From UKL13-2 sp031430555 (lineage in GTDB: Bacteria; Pseudomonadota; Gammaproteobacteria; Burkholderiales; Usitatibacteraceae), in contig JANPBQ010000105.1 of assembly GCA_031430555.1 (NCBI GenBank), positions 5,747 through 69,746 of the forward strand: DNA of 64,000 bases, in the 5' to 3' direction. Under the pieces are notes generated by a model. It made no database searches and was not told where the DNA came from. It saw only the letters and a program-made list of their open reading frames with translations. The position numbers and the translations under genes were made by a program. Of this stretch, positions 43,702 to 52,667 are shown piece by piece (the first letter of the stretch is position 1; every line of letters begins with the position of its first letter).

Positions 43702-46095
43702 GTGAGTTTCTCGATTCACAGCCTGCATACCCGCATTGTGGTGTTTTTTGCCGCATTGCTGGTGCTGGTGCAAGGTCTGGCGTTCTTTGTCGTCGATAGG
43801 GCCAATACGCAGATCGCCAAGGAAACCATTGCGCAGGAACTGGGCGTCGGCGAGCGGATTTTTCTGCGTTTGCTCAACCAGCAGCGCGCGCAGCTTGAGC
43901 AAACCGCCGGTTTGCTGGCGGCTGAATTCGGTTTCCGGCAGGCGGTGGCAAGCAATGACCGCGCGACCATCCTGTCGGCGCTGGCCAATCACGGCGCGCG
44001 CGCGTCGGCAAGCGTGATGTTGCTGATCTCGCTCGACAAGATGGTCTTGGTCGATACCTTGCATACGGATTCACTGCCGCAGCCGTTCCGCTTTTTGCAT
44101 CTCATCCGCGCCGCCGAAGCCGACGGCAAGGCGTCCGGCATTGTCACGATCGATGGCGGGCTCTACCAGTTGGTGGTAGTTCCCGTCAACGCGCCGACCA
44201 CCATCGCGTGGGTGGGCGTCGGTTTCGCGATCGACGACAAAACCGCGGAGGATCTGAAGAACCTCGCCGTCCTCGATGTTTCATTCCTCAGTCGGCGCGA
44301 AGGCGGCGAATGGCGCGTCCATGCATCGACGTTGTCGGCCGATATGCGTCAGAGTCTGTTGCCGGAAATCGGCGGCGTCGCCAACGATCCCAAGACCGAT
44401 TTGCATCTGGCGAACAAAATCTACGCCGTCCGGCTCGCCCCGATCGAAGAGCAGGGCGACACCAAGATCGTCGCGGTGCTGCAACGCTCGCTGGCGGAGG
44501 GCATCGCGCCGTTTCAACGAATCAGCAGTGCCATTCTGATATTGGCGGTGGTGGCGCTGATGCTGTCGGTGATCGGCAGTATTCTGATCGCGGGAAATAT
44601 CACGCGGCCGATCAACGCGCTCGCCGGCGCCGCGCGGCGTATTCAGGAGGGCGACTATACGCAGAAGGTCAATGATGCGCACAAGGGTGAAATCGGTGCC
44701 CTCGCCTCGACCTTCAATCACATGCTCGACGGCATCGCCAGCCGCGAAAAAGAGAATTTGCGCCTCGCGTTCGAAGACAATCTCACCGGCTTGCCCAACC
44801 GCGCCATGTTTCACGATCGGCTATCGCAAGCGTTGCTGGTGGCGCGACGCCATGGACATCCGCTTTGCGTGATGATGCTCGATCTCGACCGCTTCAAGCA
44901 CGTCAACGACACACTCGGTCACCCGGTGGGTGACTTGGTGCTGGCGGAAGTCGCGGTGCGGTTGCGCCAATTGCTGCGCGAATCCGATAGCGTGGCGCGC
45001 CTCGGTGGCGACGAATTCGCGATCCTGCTTGCCTCCGGTGAGCCGGAGCGTGCCAGCGCGGTGGCGAATAAAGTATTGCATTCGCTGGAAGCGCCGATCA
45101 TGGCGGAAGGCCAACCGATCGACGTCGGTACCAGCATCGGCATCGTCTACTACCCCGAACACGGTGAAGATGCGAACGCATTGCTGCGCCGCGCTGACAT
45201 CGCGATGTACGCGGCGAAACGCGCGAAAAGTGGATTCGCCACTTACGATCCGAAGCTCGACGAAGGCCGGCAGGATCAATTGACCCTGCTCGGTGAACTG
45301 CGCCGGGCCATCGACCAGAACGAGCTGGTGCTGCACTATCAACCTAAGTTGAATTTTGCGACCGGCACCGCGACCGGCATGGAAGCCCTGATCCGCTGGG
45401 AACACCCGACGCGCGGCAACGTCTCGCCGGCCGATTTCATTCCTTTCGCGGAGCAGACCGGCAACATCCGCATGATCACGCGCTGGGTTATCGATGCGGC
45501 AATCGCGCAATGCAGCCGGTGGATCGCTGCCGGACATCCGCTGCGGATTTCCATCAACATTTCCGCGCGAGATTTGCTCGACAAGGAGCTTGTGTCCTAC
45601 ATCGCGGCAAAACTTGCCCAGTACGACGTGGCACCCGAATTGATCTGCGCAGAGCTAACCGAAAGCGCGTTGATGGAAGACCCCGCCCATGCCACCGAAA
45701 CGCTGGCCGCGCTGCACCGGCTGGGCATCAAACTGTCGATGGATGACTACGGCACCGGCTATTCATCGCTCGCCTACATCAAGGACTTGTCGCTCGACGA
45801 ATTAAAGATCGATCGCGCGTTTGTATCCGGTATGAGCCAGGACGCGCAGAGTGCGGCGATCGTACATTCCACGATCGAACTCGGCCACCGCCTCGGCATG
45901 ATTGTCGTGGCGGAGGGTGTCGAGACCGGCATCGAGCTCGGCGCCCTGAAAAACTATGGCTGCGACTATGCGCAGGGATACCACGTCTCGCGACCCTTGC
46001 GGGCGGATGCGGTGATTCAATGGCTGCTTGATCAGCGCGCGGCCAAGCCAGGAACGGAGGGCAGTGGGGCAGATCCGCAGCGTGACAATCCTTGA
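43702..46095 (+). CDS. Membrane diguanylate cyclase/phosphodiesterase (HAMP-GGDEF-EAL)
   Basis: This 797-residue protein starts at GTG 43702 right before its first membrane segment ('IVVFFAALLVLVQGLAFFVV'). A periplasmic sensor of about 250 residues follows, then a second segment, a HAMP domain ('GNITRPINALAGAARRIQEGD'), GGDEF at 435-439 and EAL (Glu561) with 'ISINISARDL', 'ELTESAL' and 'DDYGTGYSSL' intact. Both enzymatic domains therefore look competent. It probably senses a periplasmic signal related to the porin and the copper protein next to it and adjusts c-di-GMP. Confidence 0.9.
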   Translation: MSFSIHSLHTRIVVFFAALLVLVQGLAFFVVDRANTQIAKETIAQELGVGERIFLRLLNQQRAQLEQTAGLLAAEFGFRQAVASNDRATILSALANHGARASASVMLLISLDKMVLVDTLHTDSLPQPFRFLHLIRAAEADGKASGIVTIDGGLYQLVVVPVNAPTTIAWVGVGFAIDDKTAEDLKNLAVLDVSFLSRREGGEWRVHASTLSADMRQSLLPEIGGVANDPKTDLHLANKIYAVRLAPIEEQGDTKIVAVLQRSLAEGIAPFQRISSAILILAVVALMLSVIGSILIAGNITRPINALAGAARRIQEGDYTQKVNDAHKGEIGALASTFNHMLDGIASREKENLRLAFEDNLTGLPNRAMFHDRLSQALLVARRHGHPLCVMMLDLDRFKHVNDTLGHPVGDLVLAEVAVRLRQLLRESDSVARLGGDEFAILLASGEPERASAVANKVLHSLEAPIMAEGQPIDVGTSIGIVYYPEHGEDANALLRRADIAMYAAKRAKSGFATYDPKLDEGRQDQLTLLGELRRAIDQNELVLHYQPKLNFATGTATGMEALIRWEHPTRGNVSPADFIPFAEQTGNIRMITRWVIDAAIAQCSRWIAAGHPLRISINISARDLLDKELVSYIAAKLAQYDVAPELICAELTESALMEDPAHATETLAALHRLGIKLSMDDYGTGYSSLAYIKDLSLDELKIDRAFVSGMSQDAQSAAIVHSTIELGHRLGMIVVAEGVETGIELGALKNYGCDYAQGYHVSRPLRADAVIQWLLDQRAAKPGTEGSGADPQRDNP

Positions 46096-46119
46096 CAGTC
46101 AAACCTGAACACGGCAACC

Positions 46120-46461
46120 CTATATTTGAACCTGTGTGCCAAGTTCGATAACGCGATTCGACGGAATACGATAATAGTCTGACGCCCTGGTCGCCAGGTG
46201 CGACATCCAGATAAAGAGATGTCCGCGCCACCGGGCGATGCCGCTGGAAGGTGCCAGCACAATTGTCTCGCGATTGAGAAAAAACGACGTCTGCATCAAA
46301 TCGAAATGCAGATTTTGGCGAGCACAATCTGCCAGCAACTGCGGAACGTCCGGTGTTTCCTTGAAGCCGTAGTGGCCCTTGATGCGCCAGAAGCCATGGC
46401 CCATGTCCTCGATCCAGATGTAGTCCTCTTTCGGGACGGTCGGAATGTCTTCCACAATATC
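46120..46461 (-). pseudogene. kup: kup potassium transporter, 3' remnant
   Basis: The 110 residues match the cytosolic C-terminus of Kup: 'EDIPTVP', 'EDMGHGFWRIKGHYGFKETPDVP', 'LMQTSFFLNRETIV', 'RWRGHLFIWMSHLATRASDYY' and the terminal 'NRVIELGTQVQI'. The twelve membrane segments are absent. Homology stops near 46455-46470, exactly where the kdpD remnant begins on the other strand. It cannot be a functional transporter. Confidence 0.9.
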
Positions 46462-46463
46462 AG

Positions 46464-47021
46464 GCGCGGCACACCAATGAGCTGGTCGAGAATATTCTCG
46501 ACATGGCGCGGCTGGAGTCGGGTGCGGTGCACTTGCGCAGGGAATGGCAATCGCTGGAAGAAATCATCGGCTCCGCCCTCAAGGCGCGCGCACCGGCGCT
46601 ATCGACGCATCGCATGGACGTACGCTTGCCGCCGGACCTGCCGCTGATCGAATGTGATGCCACGCTGATTGAACGCGTATTCGTGAATCTGCTTGAAAAC
46701 GCCGCGAACTATACGCGACCGGGCGGCACCATCGGCATCCGCGCGCGCCTGGATCAAACCCACCTGCGCATCGATGTCACCGACACCGGCCCCGGCGTTC
46801 CGCCGGGACAGGAGGCTGCCATTTTCGGCAAGTTCGTGCGCGCCAACCCCGCTGGCGCCGTACCGGGGCTCGGATTGGGACTGGCGATCTGTCGCACCGT
46901 GATCGACGCCCATGGCGGACGCATCTGGGTGGAGAATCTGCCCTCAGGCGGCGCTGATTTTGTATTCACGTTGCCACGCGGCAATCCGCCACTCCCGGAA
47001 CCGGAGTCGCCGGCGTCATGA
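46464..47021 (+). pseudogene. kdpD: kdpD sensor kinase, 3' remnant
   Basis: The frame opens with 'ELVENILDMARLESGAVHL', the end of the KdpD dimerisation region, and then has the whole ATPase domain: N box 'VFVNLLENAANYT', 'DVTDTGPGVPPG' and 'GLGLGLAICRTVIDAHGG'. The KdpD, Usp, GAF and membrane domains and the phospho-accepting His are missing; about 180 of roughly 900 residues remain. ATG 46503 could start a 172-residue ATPase-only product. Its stop overlaps kdpE (ATGA). Confidence 0.9.
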
Positions 47022-47710
47022 GTCGCAAAAGCATCGTGTTGATTGTGGAGGACGAGCCGGAAATCCGCCGATTTGTCCACCACGCGCTGGTCGCCGAAGA
47101 GATGCAGGTCTTCGAAGCCGATACCTGTCAGCGCGGCGCAATTGAAGCCGGCATGCGCAAGCCGGATCTGGTGATTGTTGATCTAGGCCTGCCGGACGGC
47201 GACGGCACCGATTTCGTCCGCGCGTTGCGCATCTGGACGCAGGTACCAGTGCTGGTACTGTCGGCGCGCGGTGGCGAAGCGCAAAAGATTGCCGCGCTGG
47301 ACGCCGGTGCCGACGACTACCTGACCAAGCCGTTCAGTGTGGGCGAAATGCTGGCAAGAGTGCGGGCGCTGTTGCGGCGATCATTGCGCAGCCCGGGACA
47401 ATCGGCACCGCTGCTGACAATGGGCAATGTGGACGTGGACCTGGCGGGGCATGCGGTCAGGAAACGCGGCGAGCCGGTACACCTCACGCCGATCGAGTTC
47501 CGGCTGCTGGGTTGCCTCGTCGTCAATGCTGGACGCGTAATGACGTATCGACAACTGGTGAGCGAGGTGTGGGGCCCGGCCTTTGCCGAACAATCCCACT
47601 ACGCGCGCGTTGCGATGCAGAGGCTACGGCAGAAGCTGGAAGATGACGCCGCACAGCCGGAATTTTTGCTGACTGAAATTGGCGTGGGTTATCGGCTGGC
47701 GTTGCCGTAG
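47018..47710 (+). CDS. kdpE: Response regulator KdpE
   Basis: This 230-residue OmpR-type regulator has a receiver (Asp55 in 'LVIVDLGLPDGDG', Lys104 in 'YLTKPF') and a winged-helix DNA-binding domain ('HLTPIEFRLLGCLVVNAGRVMTYRQLV'). The closest pattern is KdpE, which activates kdpFABC under K+ limitation. Here both the Kdp pump and a full KdpD are missing, so its partner and target genes are unclear. It overlaps the kdpD remnant by four bases. It is full length with no disabling change visible. Confidence 0.9.
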   Translation: MSRKSIVLIVEDEPEIRRFVHHALVAEEMQVFEADTCQRGAIEAGMRKPDLVIVDLGLPDGDGTDFVRALRIWTQVPVLVLSARGGEAQKIAALDAGADDYLTKPFSVGEMLARVRALLRRSLRSPGQSAPLLTMGNVDVDLAGHAVRKRGEPVHLTPIEFRLLGCLVVNAGRVMTYRQLVSEVWGPAFAEQSHYARVAMQRLRQKLEDDAAQPEFLLTEIGVGYRLALP

Positions 47711-47973
47711 GGCTTATTTAGCGCTTGAAACTAAAACTGGAATAATCGAATGTGTTTTTTATGGACAAAGTTGGTCCCGAAAGTGCGATTTGGCCGTAGG
47801 TGGACGTGGAATTGAAGTTCCGCTTTCGGCCAATAGCCGACAGTCAGAGGTGCAGTCCAATTCTCTCGAAAGCAGTCATTCGAAATTGAGAAAAAGAACC
47901 AGACTAATGGTTACAAAGCCCATGCTCTGGTGCTGGGCGTATCCAAAAACTAATTCCGCCGGTAGGAGACATG

Positions 47974-48732
47974 TTATCGAATGAGCGTCACATCTGCGTC
48001 GAAGAAATAACCCACGCTTCTTTCAGTGCGGATATATAGGGGCGCATTGGGGCGAACTTCGATCTTTCTCCGCAGCCGCAGGATCAGCACATCGATGGAG
48101 CGGTCGTATACATCGGCGTGCGTATGGGTGGCGCCGATCAACTGGTCACGTGACAGGACGGTGCGCGGAGTGCGCATGAACGTCGCTAGCAATGAATATT
48201 CGGCATTGGTGAGTTCCACTACTTCTGTCGTCGGCGAAGTCAATCGTCGCGTCGCGGTATTCAGTTCCCATCCGCCGAATCCATAGGCACGCGGTTCGCG
48301 GCGTGGGCCAATTCGCAAGGGCGCTTCCTCGGAAGGGCCGACAACCGCGGCGAGCTCATGGCGGCGCAGTACCGCGCGGATGCGCGCCAGCAGTTCACGC
48401 GGGCTGAAAGGCTTGGTAAGGTAATCATCGGCACCGAGCTCGAGCCCCAAAATTCGGTCTACCTCGTCGCCCTGGCCGGTAAGCATGATGATGGGCAGGT
48501 CTGAGCGGGAGCGCAATTCGCGCGCGAGGACGAAACCATCTTCGCCCGGCATCTTGACGTCCAGGATGACCAGGTCGAATTGGTCCGTCTCCAGCAGACG
48601 ATTCATCGCCCGGCCTTCGCTTGCGGCAACCACCTCGTATTCTTGTTTGGACAAGTAATCGCGCAGCATCGCGCGGATGGTGGGATCGTCATCCACTGCC
48701 AGGATGCGCTTAAGCAATTCTCGGCCTTCCAT
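47974..48732 (-). CDS. OmpR-family response regulator
   Basis: This 252-residue regulator has a receiver with 'ILAVDDDPTIRAMLRDYL', phosphorylation Asp in 'LVILDVKMPGEDG' and Lys in 'YLTKPFSPRELLARIRAVLRR'. The winged helix has 'ELTNAEYSLLATFMRTPRTVLSRDQLI' and 'RSIDVLILRLRRKIE'. No cognate kinase is adjacent. It is divergent from the chemoreceptor gene, so it could regulate the chemosensory cluster. Start ATG 48732 is preferred; ATG 48786 is also possible. Confidence 0.88.
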   Translation of the reverse strand: MEGRELLKRILAVDDDPTIRAMLRDYLSKQEYEVVAASEGRAMNRLLETDQFDLVILDVKMPGEDGFVLARELRSRSDLPIIMLTGQGDEVDRILGLELGADDYLTKPFSPRELLARIRAVLRRHELAAVVGPSEEAPLRIGPRREPRAYGFGGWELNTATRRLTSPTTEVVELTNAEYSLLATFMRTPRTVLSRDQLIGATHTHADVYDRSIDVLILRLRRKIEVRPNAPLYIRTERSVGYFFDADVTLIR

Positions 48733-49100
48733 TGACTTGCATTCCACGCCCTTTAATGACTGCTTTCTCACCGGGGAAAGTAGCATATTTCCAGTTCCCG
48801 AACGGTCTTCGCGAAGATTTAAGTGTGGCCTGCATAGGCTGCTTTTAGCCCGGTTTTTGAAAGTTACGGCTGTAATAAATGGCCATTTTCCGTTAACGGT
48901 TGAATAACCGAACGCCGACAAACTGTCGCTCAGTTAGCAGTGTCGCTCATCCGCTTTCACCCCGGCAATGGACGGTAAGCATCGTTCGAAGTCGCGCGGA
49001 TGGGGCCACAGCGAACCACGAATTGCTCATGACCGTTTCGACAGCCATTGCCCGAATTTTTCAAGAGCCCCCGTCAATACGCCTTAATAAGGAGTCCGAA
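48733..49100. other. Divergent promoter region between regulator and chemoreceptor
   Basis: This 368-bp region has no gene. It contains a perfect ten-base palindrome CCGTTAACGG (48890-48899) about 200 bp before the receptor start, which might be an operator. The receptor's ribosome site AGGAG lies at the right end. Confidence 0.5.
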
Positions 49101-50837
49101 ATGAAGTTCCGAGATTTGAGTGTCAGAACCAGACTTATCGCTTTGCTTTGCTTACTGAGTGTCGCACTTCTTGGCACCGTAGCCTATAACTGGTATGCGC
49201 TGGTGCGTTCAGGTGACCGCCTTGCGGTAGCTTTAAAAACATCGAATGACATAGAGCAAGCCGTAGATTTGACCCGTAAATCGCAGCTCGATTTCAAAGT
49301 ACAAGTGCAGGAATGGAAAAACATCCTGATTCGTGGCGGCATCGACAAGGATTTCGAAAAACACAACAGGGCATTTGAAAATGCCTCCCGCGCAGTAAGC
49401 GGTGACCTTAAAGAGCTTGCCCCGGTACTGAAAGAAATCGGGCTGACGACACAAAGCGTCGACAAGGCAGTAAGCGAACATGAAGTGCTCAACAGAAAAT
49501 ACATTGAGGCCTTGAAGCAGTACAACCCCGCCGATCCCCTGCGCACAGAGACTGTGGATAACCTCGTCCGCGGCTTGGACCGGGCGGCCACCGATCATAT
49601 CGATGACATCGTGAAGGAAGTTCGTGCGCGCGGCGACGTTTTGGAGAAAGAATTGGCCACCGGGGCCCACGATGAACGGGTGTTCCTGATTGCCTGGTTA
49701 TGCGTAGTCGCAGCGCTGGCCATCGTCGGCAGCCTGGCACTCGGTTGGGTCACGATGCGCAGCATTGTCGTTCCCCTGCAAAAGGCCACTGAAATCGCCC
49801 AGCGCGTTGCTGACGGCGACCTGACCGTCAGGATAGAGGCCACCGCCAACGATGAAACCGGGCGCCTGTTACAAGCATTGAAGCGCATGACGGAGTCCCT
49901 TTCGGCCCTGGTTGAAGAAGTGCGTATTGGTGCTGAGACGGTAACAACGGCCTCGACGCAGATTGCGGCGGGCAACGTTGACCTGTCGAGCCGGACCGAA
50001 GAGCAGGCCTCGAGCATCGAAGAGACCGCAGCCTCGATCGAAGAGCTGACGTCAACGGTTAACCAGAACGCTGAAAACGCCAAGGAAGCCGACAGACTCG
50101 CGATATCTGCCTCCGAAATCGCCAATCGCGGCGGCGACGTGGTTAATCAGGTGGTAATGACCATGGACAACATCCAGGGCAGCAGCAAGAAAATCTCCGA
50201 GATCATCGGCGTTATCGACGGCATCGCCTTCCAGACCAACATCCTTGCCTTGAACGCTGCAGTTGAAGCAGCCCGTGCTGGCGAACAGGGACGCGGCTTT
50301 GCCGTAGTTGCCTCTGAAGTGCGCAGCCTGGCCCAGCGTTCGGCTTCCGCCGCCAAGGAAATCAAGGGCCTCATCACCGATTCGGTCGAGACCGTGGAAT
50401 CCGGCTCAAAGTTGGTCGATGAAGCGGGGAGGACGATGCAGGAAGTCGTTCGCAGCGTGAAGCGGGTATCGGACATCATCGGCGAGATCGCGACGGCGAC
50501 CAACGAGCAAAGCTCGGGCATCAGCCAGGTGAATACGGCGGTGACAGAACTTGAGCGCGTAACGCAGCAGAACGCAGCATTGGTTGAAGAGTCGGCAGCG
50601 GCATCTGAGAGCCTGAAGCATCAGGCCACGCGCCTGGTGGAAACGGTAGCGGCGTTCAAGCTCGCTGAGCATTCGCAGCACACGTTACCCGCAGCGCCGA
50701 CAACCCGGCAGGCCAACACACTGCCACGCGCACGTCAGCAGAATGCACGGTCTGGCCAGAAAATTTCCGCCAGGGCGCAACTCGCGACCCCCAACGGGGC
50801 GAATAGTTATGCAAACGAAGACTGGAAGGAGTTCTAG
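49101..50837 (+). CDS. Methyl-accepting chemotaxis protein
   Basis: This 578-residue transmembrane receptor has membrane segment 1 (about 13-32), a periplasmic helical-bundle ligand domain, segment 2 (about 192-212), HAMP and a long signalling coiled coil. The hairpin tip 'IIGVIDGIAFQTNILALNAAVEAARAGEQGRGFAVVASEV' binds CheW and CheA. The C-terminus is a flexible linker ending in 'DWKEF', an xWxxF pentapeptide that tethers CheR and CheB, both encoded downstream. A strong AGGAG site fixes ATG 49101. It is the first gene of the cluster. Confidence 0.95.
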   Translation: MKFRDLSVRTRLIALLCLLSVALLGTVAYNWYALVRSGDRLAVALKTSNDIEQAVDLTRKSQLDFKVQVQEWKNILIRGGIDKDFEKHNRAFENASRAVSGDLKELAPVLKEIGLTTQSVDKAVSEHEVLNRKYIEALKQYNPADPLRTETVDNLVRGLDRAATDHIDDIVKEVRARGDVLEKELATGAHDERVFLIAWLCVVAALAIVGSLALGWVTMRSIVVPLQKATEIAQRVADGDLTVRIEATANDETGRLLQALKRMTESLSALVEEVRIGAETVTTASTQIAAGNVDLSSRTEEQASSIEETAASIEELTSTVNQNAENAKEADRLAISASEIANRGGDVVNQVVMTMDNIQGSSKKISEIIGVIDGIAFQTNILALNAAVEAARAGEQGRGFAVVASEVRSLAQRSASAAKEIKGLITDSVETVESGSKLVDEAGRTMQEVVRSVKRVSDIIGEIATATNEQSSGISQVNTAVTELERVTQQNAALVEESAAASESLKHQATRLVETVAAFKLAEHSQHTLPAAPTTRQANTLPRARQQNARSGQKISARAQLATPNGANSYANEDWKEF

Positions 50838-50892
50838 TGCGCCCAGTTCCACACATACTCCTCCAACCACATAACAACCAGGAATTGTCAAC

Positions 50893-51390
50893 ATGGGAAT
50901 GATGGAAATACTCGATGGCAGTAAAAGCGGCGACGTGAAGGAGTTTCTTTCCTTTCAACTGGGAGAAGAGGAGTACGGCATCGACATCCTGGCCGTACGC
51001 GAAATTCGCGCCTATGAAAAACCGACGCGTATCGCCAATACCCCGGCCTTCATCTGCGGCGTTATCAACCTGCGCGGCGTGATCGTTCCGATCGTCGATA
51101 TGCGCATTAAGTTCGGCCTGGCGGCGCCACAGTACAACAGTCTCACCGTGGTGATCATTCTTAAAGTCGCCAACCGGGTAGTGGGCATTGTCGTCGACAG
51201 CGTGTCGGATGTCGTGCCGCTGAAGCAGGATGAAATCCACCCGGCGCCTAAGTTCAATTCGCGTATCCAAGCTTCATTTATTCGCGGGCTGGCGACGGTA
51301 CAGGAACGGATGCTTATCCTCATGGACATCGAAGACCTGATGGCCAGCGCTGACATGGCGCTGGTCGAACCGAAGGCCGAATTGGCCTAG
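50893..51390 (+). CDS. cheW: Chemotaxis adaptor CheW
   Basis: This 165-residue SH3-like adaptor couples receptors to CheA. It has 'EFLSFQLGEEEYGIDILAVREI', 'PAFICGVINLRGVIVPIVDMRIKFGL' and 'VVDSVSDVVPL', all typical. It starts 55 bp after the receptor. No cheA lies in the window, so its kinase partner must be encoded elsewhere. Confidence 0.95.
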   Translation: MGMMEILDGSKSGDVKEFLSFQLGEEEYGIDILAVREIRAYEKPTRIANTPAFICGVINLRGVIVPIVDMRIKFGLAAPQYNSLTVVIILKVANRVVGIVVDSVSDVVPLKQDEIHPAPKFNSRIQASFIRGLATVQERMLILMDIEDLMASADMALVEPKAELA

Positions 51391-51650
51391 CCTGCACGCC
51401 GGGATGGTTCGGCGCCCGGCGGTCAAATTGGCGGTCGTGAAAAGGCGGGGTTGCGTTTTCAGGATCAGATCTTCGCACCCAGCGGCCGGCGCACGTCACC
51501 AGTTGCCTGCGGTTCTGCGCAATACCAGAGGCCAAGAGGCTAGTACGGCAAGACGGGCTGTTTTCACAAAGTACCGGGCGGTAACCGCTCAATGTCACGA
51601 GCGCGGTTCTAACCAGATGTTTTGAACTCTCAGAAAATTTAAGGAAACAA

Positions 51651-52043
51651 GTGTCCCTCACGATACTAGCGGTCGATGATTCCCCTTCCATGCGAGAAAT
51701 GGTCGCCTTTGTCTTGCGCAGTGCCGGCTATACCGTGGTGGAAGCTGATGACGGCGAAAGCGCACTGGCAATTGCCCGGACGCAGCACGTCGATGTGGTC
51801 CTTACTGACCAAAACATGCCCAGAGTCGACGGTTTGTCGCTGGTGCGCAACCTGCGCGGCATGCCTGAATACCGGGAAATACCGATCATTATCCTAACCA
51901 CCGAAGCCTCGGCGGAAATGAAACAAAAGGGTCGTGAAGCAGGAGCCACTGCGTGGATGGTCAAGCCTTTCGACCCAGAACGACTAGTGACTCTGCTAAA
52001 GACGGCGTGGGTCATGAAGCCCCGCACGGAATTTGTGAAATGA
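51651..52043 (+). CDS. CheY-like single-domain response regulator
   Basis: This 130-residue receiver starts at GTG 51651 with AAGGAAA upstream. It has 'AVDDSPSMREMVAFVLRSAGY', Asp in 'VVLTDQNMPRVDG', Thr in 'IIILTTEAS' and Lys in 'WMVKPFDPERL', so it can be phosphorylated. It may be the output of the cluster or a phosphate sink. It is separated from cheW by 260 bp that hold no recognised gene or hairpin. Confidence 0.92.
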   Translation: MSLTILAVDDSPSMREMVAFVLRSAGYTVVEADDGESALAIARTQHVDVVLTDQNMPRVDGLSLVRNLRGMPEYREIPIIILTTEASAEMKQKGREAGATAWMVKPFDPERLVTLLKTAWVMKPRTEFVK

Positions 52044-52100
52044 ATGCGAGCAACATCTTGAATGCGGCTCACCGGCAGGCAGTCTCACGAATGGTGAAGC

Positions 52101-52667
52101 ATGGCGCGCATGGCACCGCCTGATGATTGTGTGCTGGTGAGAACCGCCGACGGCACGCGCAAAATGCGTAGCCACGCCTCGGATATCACGCCCAAGTTGC
52201 GCTCGGTTTTGTTCCTGATCGATGGCGTCCAGTCCACACTAAAGATATTGGCACGCGCCGGCGACTTGCGGCCCCTGTTGGAATCGCAGCTCACGGAACT
52301 ACACCGGCTTGGCCTGGTGGAAGCCATCGATGGCAAGGACAGTAGCGTAAGGCCTTGCGTGCGGTCGATGAGCGGCGCGATAACACCTGCGGGCATCAGT
52401 GAGAGCAAATCGATCATTCCGGCTATCGTCTGTGCCAGGATGCAATTGCTGCGTCTGCTTGAAAGACTGCATGGTCACGAGCTCCAGCAATATTCAGCTC
52501 CGCTGCTCGAGGCGCGCTCATGGCGCGAACTCGCTACTGGCGCAAAGGACCTATCGCGTACGCTGCATGATGTGGTCGGTGCCGAAGCGGCATTGGATTT
52601 CTGGACTAGCGCAAAGAAAATTCTTACTACCTGGAGAGGGAAAGAAATTTCCCTGAACCGTCCGTGA
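52101..52667 (+). CDS. Uncharacterised protein in chemotaxis cluster
   Basis: I do not recognise this 188-residue protein as a named family. It has no membrane segment; the first half ('TPKLRSVLFLIDGVQSTLKILARAGD', 'LLESQLTELHRLGLVE') looks like a winged-helix or PilZ-adjacent helical domain, and the second half is helical. Its stop overlaps the GTG of cheR, so it is translated with the chemotaxis proteins. A regulatory or adaptor role is an inference from location. Confidence 0.75.
   Translation: MARMAPPDDCVLVRTADGTRKMRSHASDITPKLRSVLFLIDGVQSTLKILARAGDLRPLLESQLTELHRLGLVEAIDGKDSSVRPCVRSMSGAITPAGISESKSIIPAIVCARMQLLRLLERLHGHELQQYSAPLLEARSWRELATGAKDLSRTLHDVVGAEAALDFWTSAKKILTTWRGKEISLNRP

Noticed and set aside
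47711..47973. Possible small gene between kdpE and the response regulator
   Set aside because: Only short, unlike-protein frames are seen; the gap holds a degenerate dispersed repeat.
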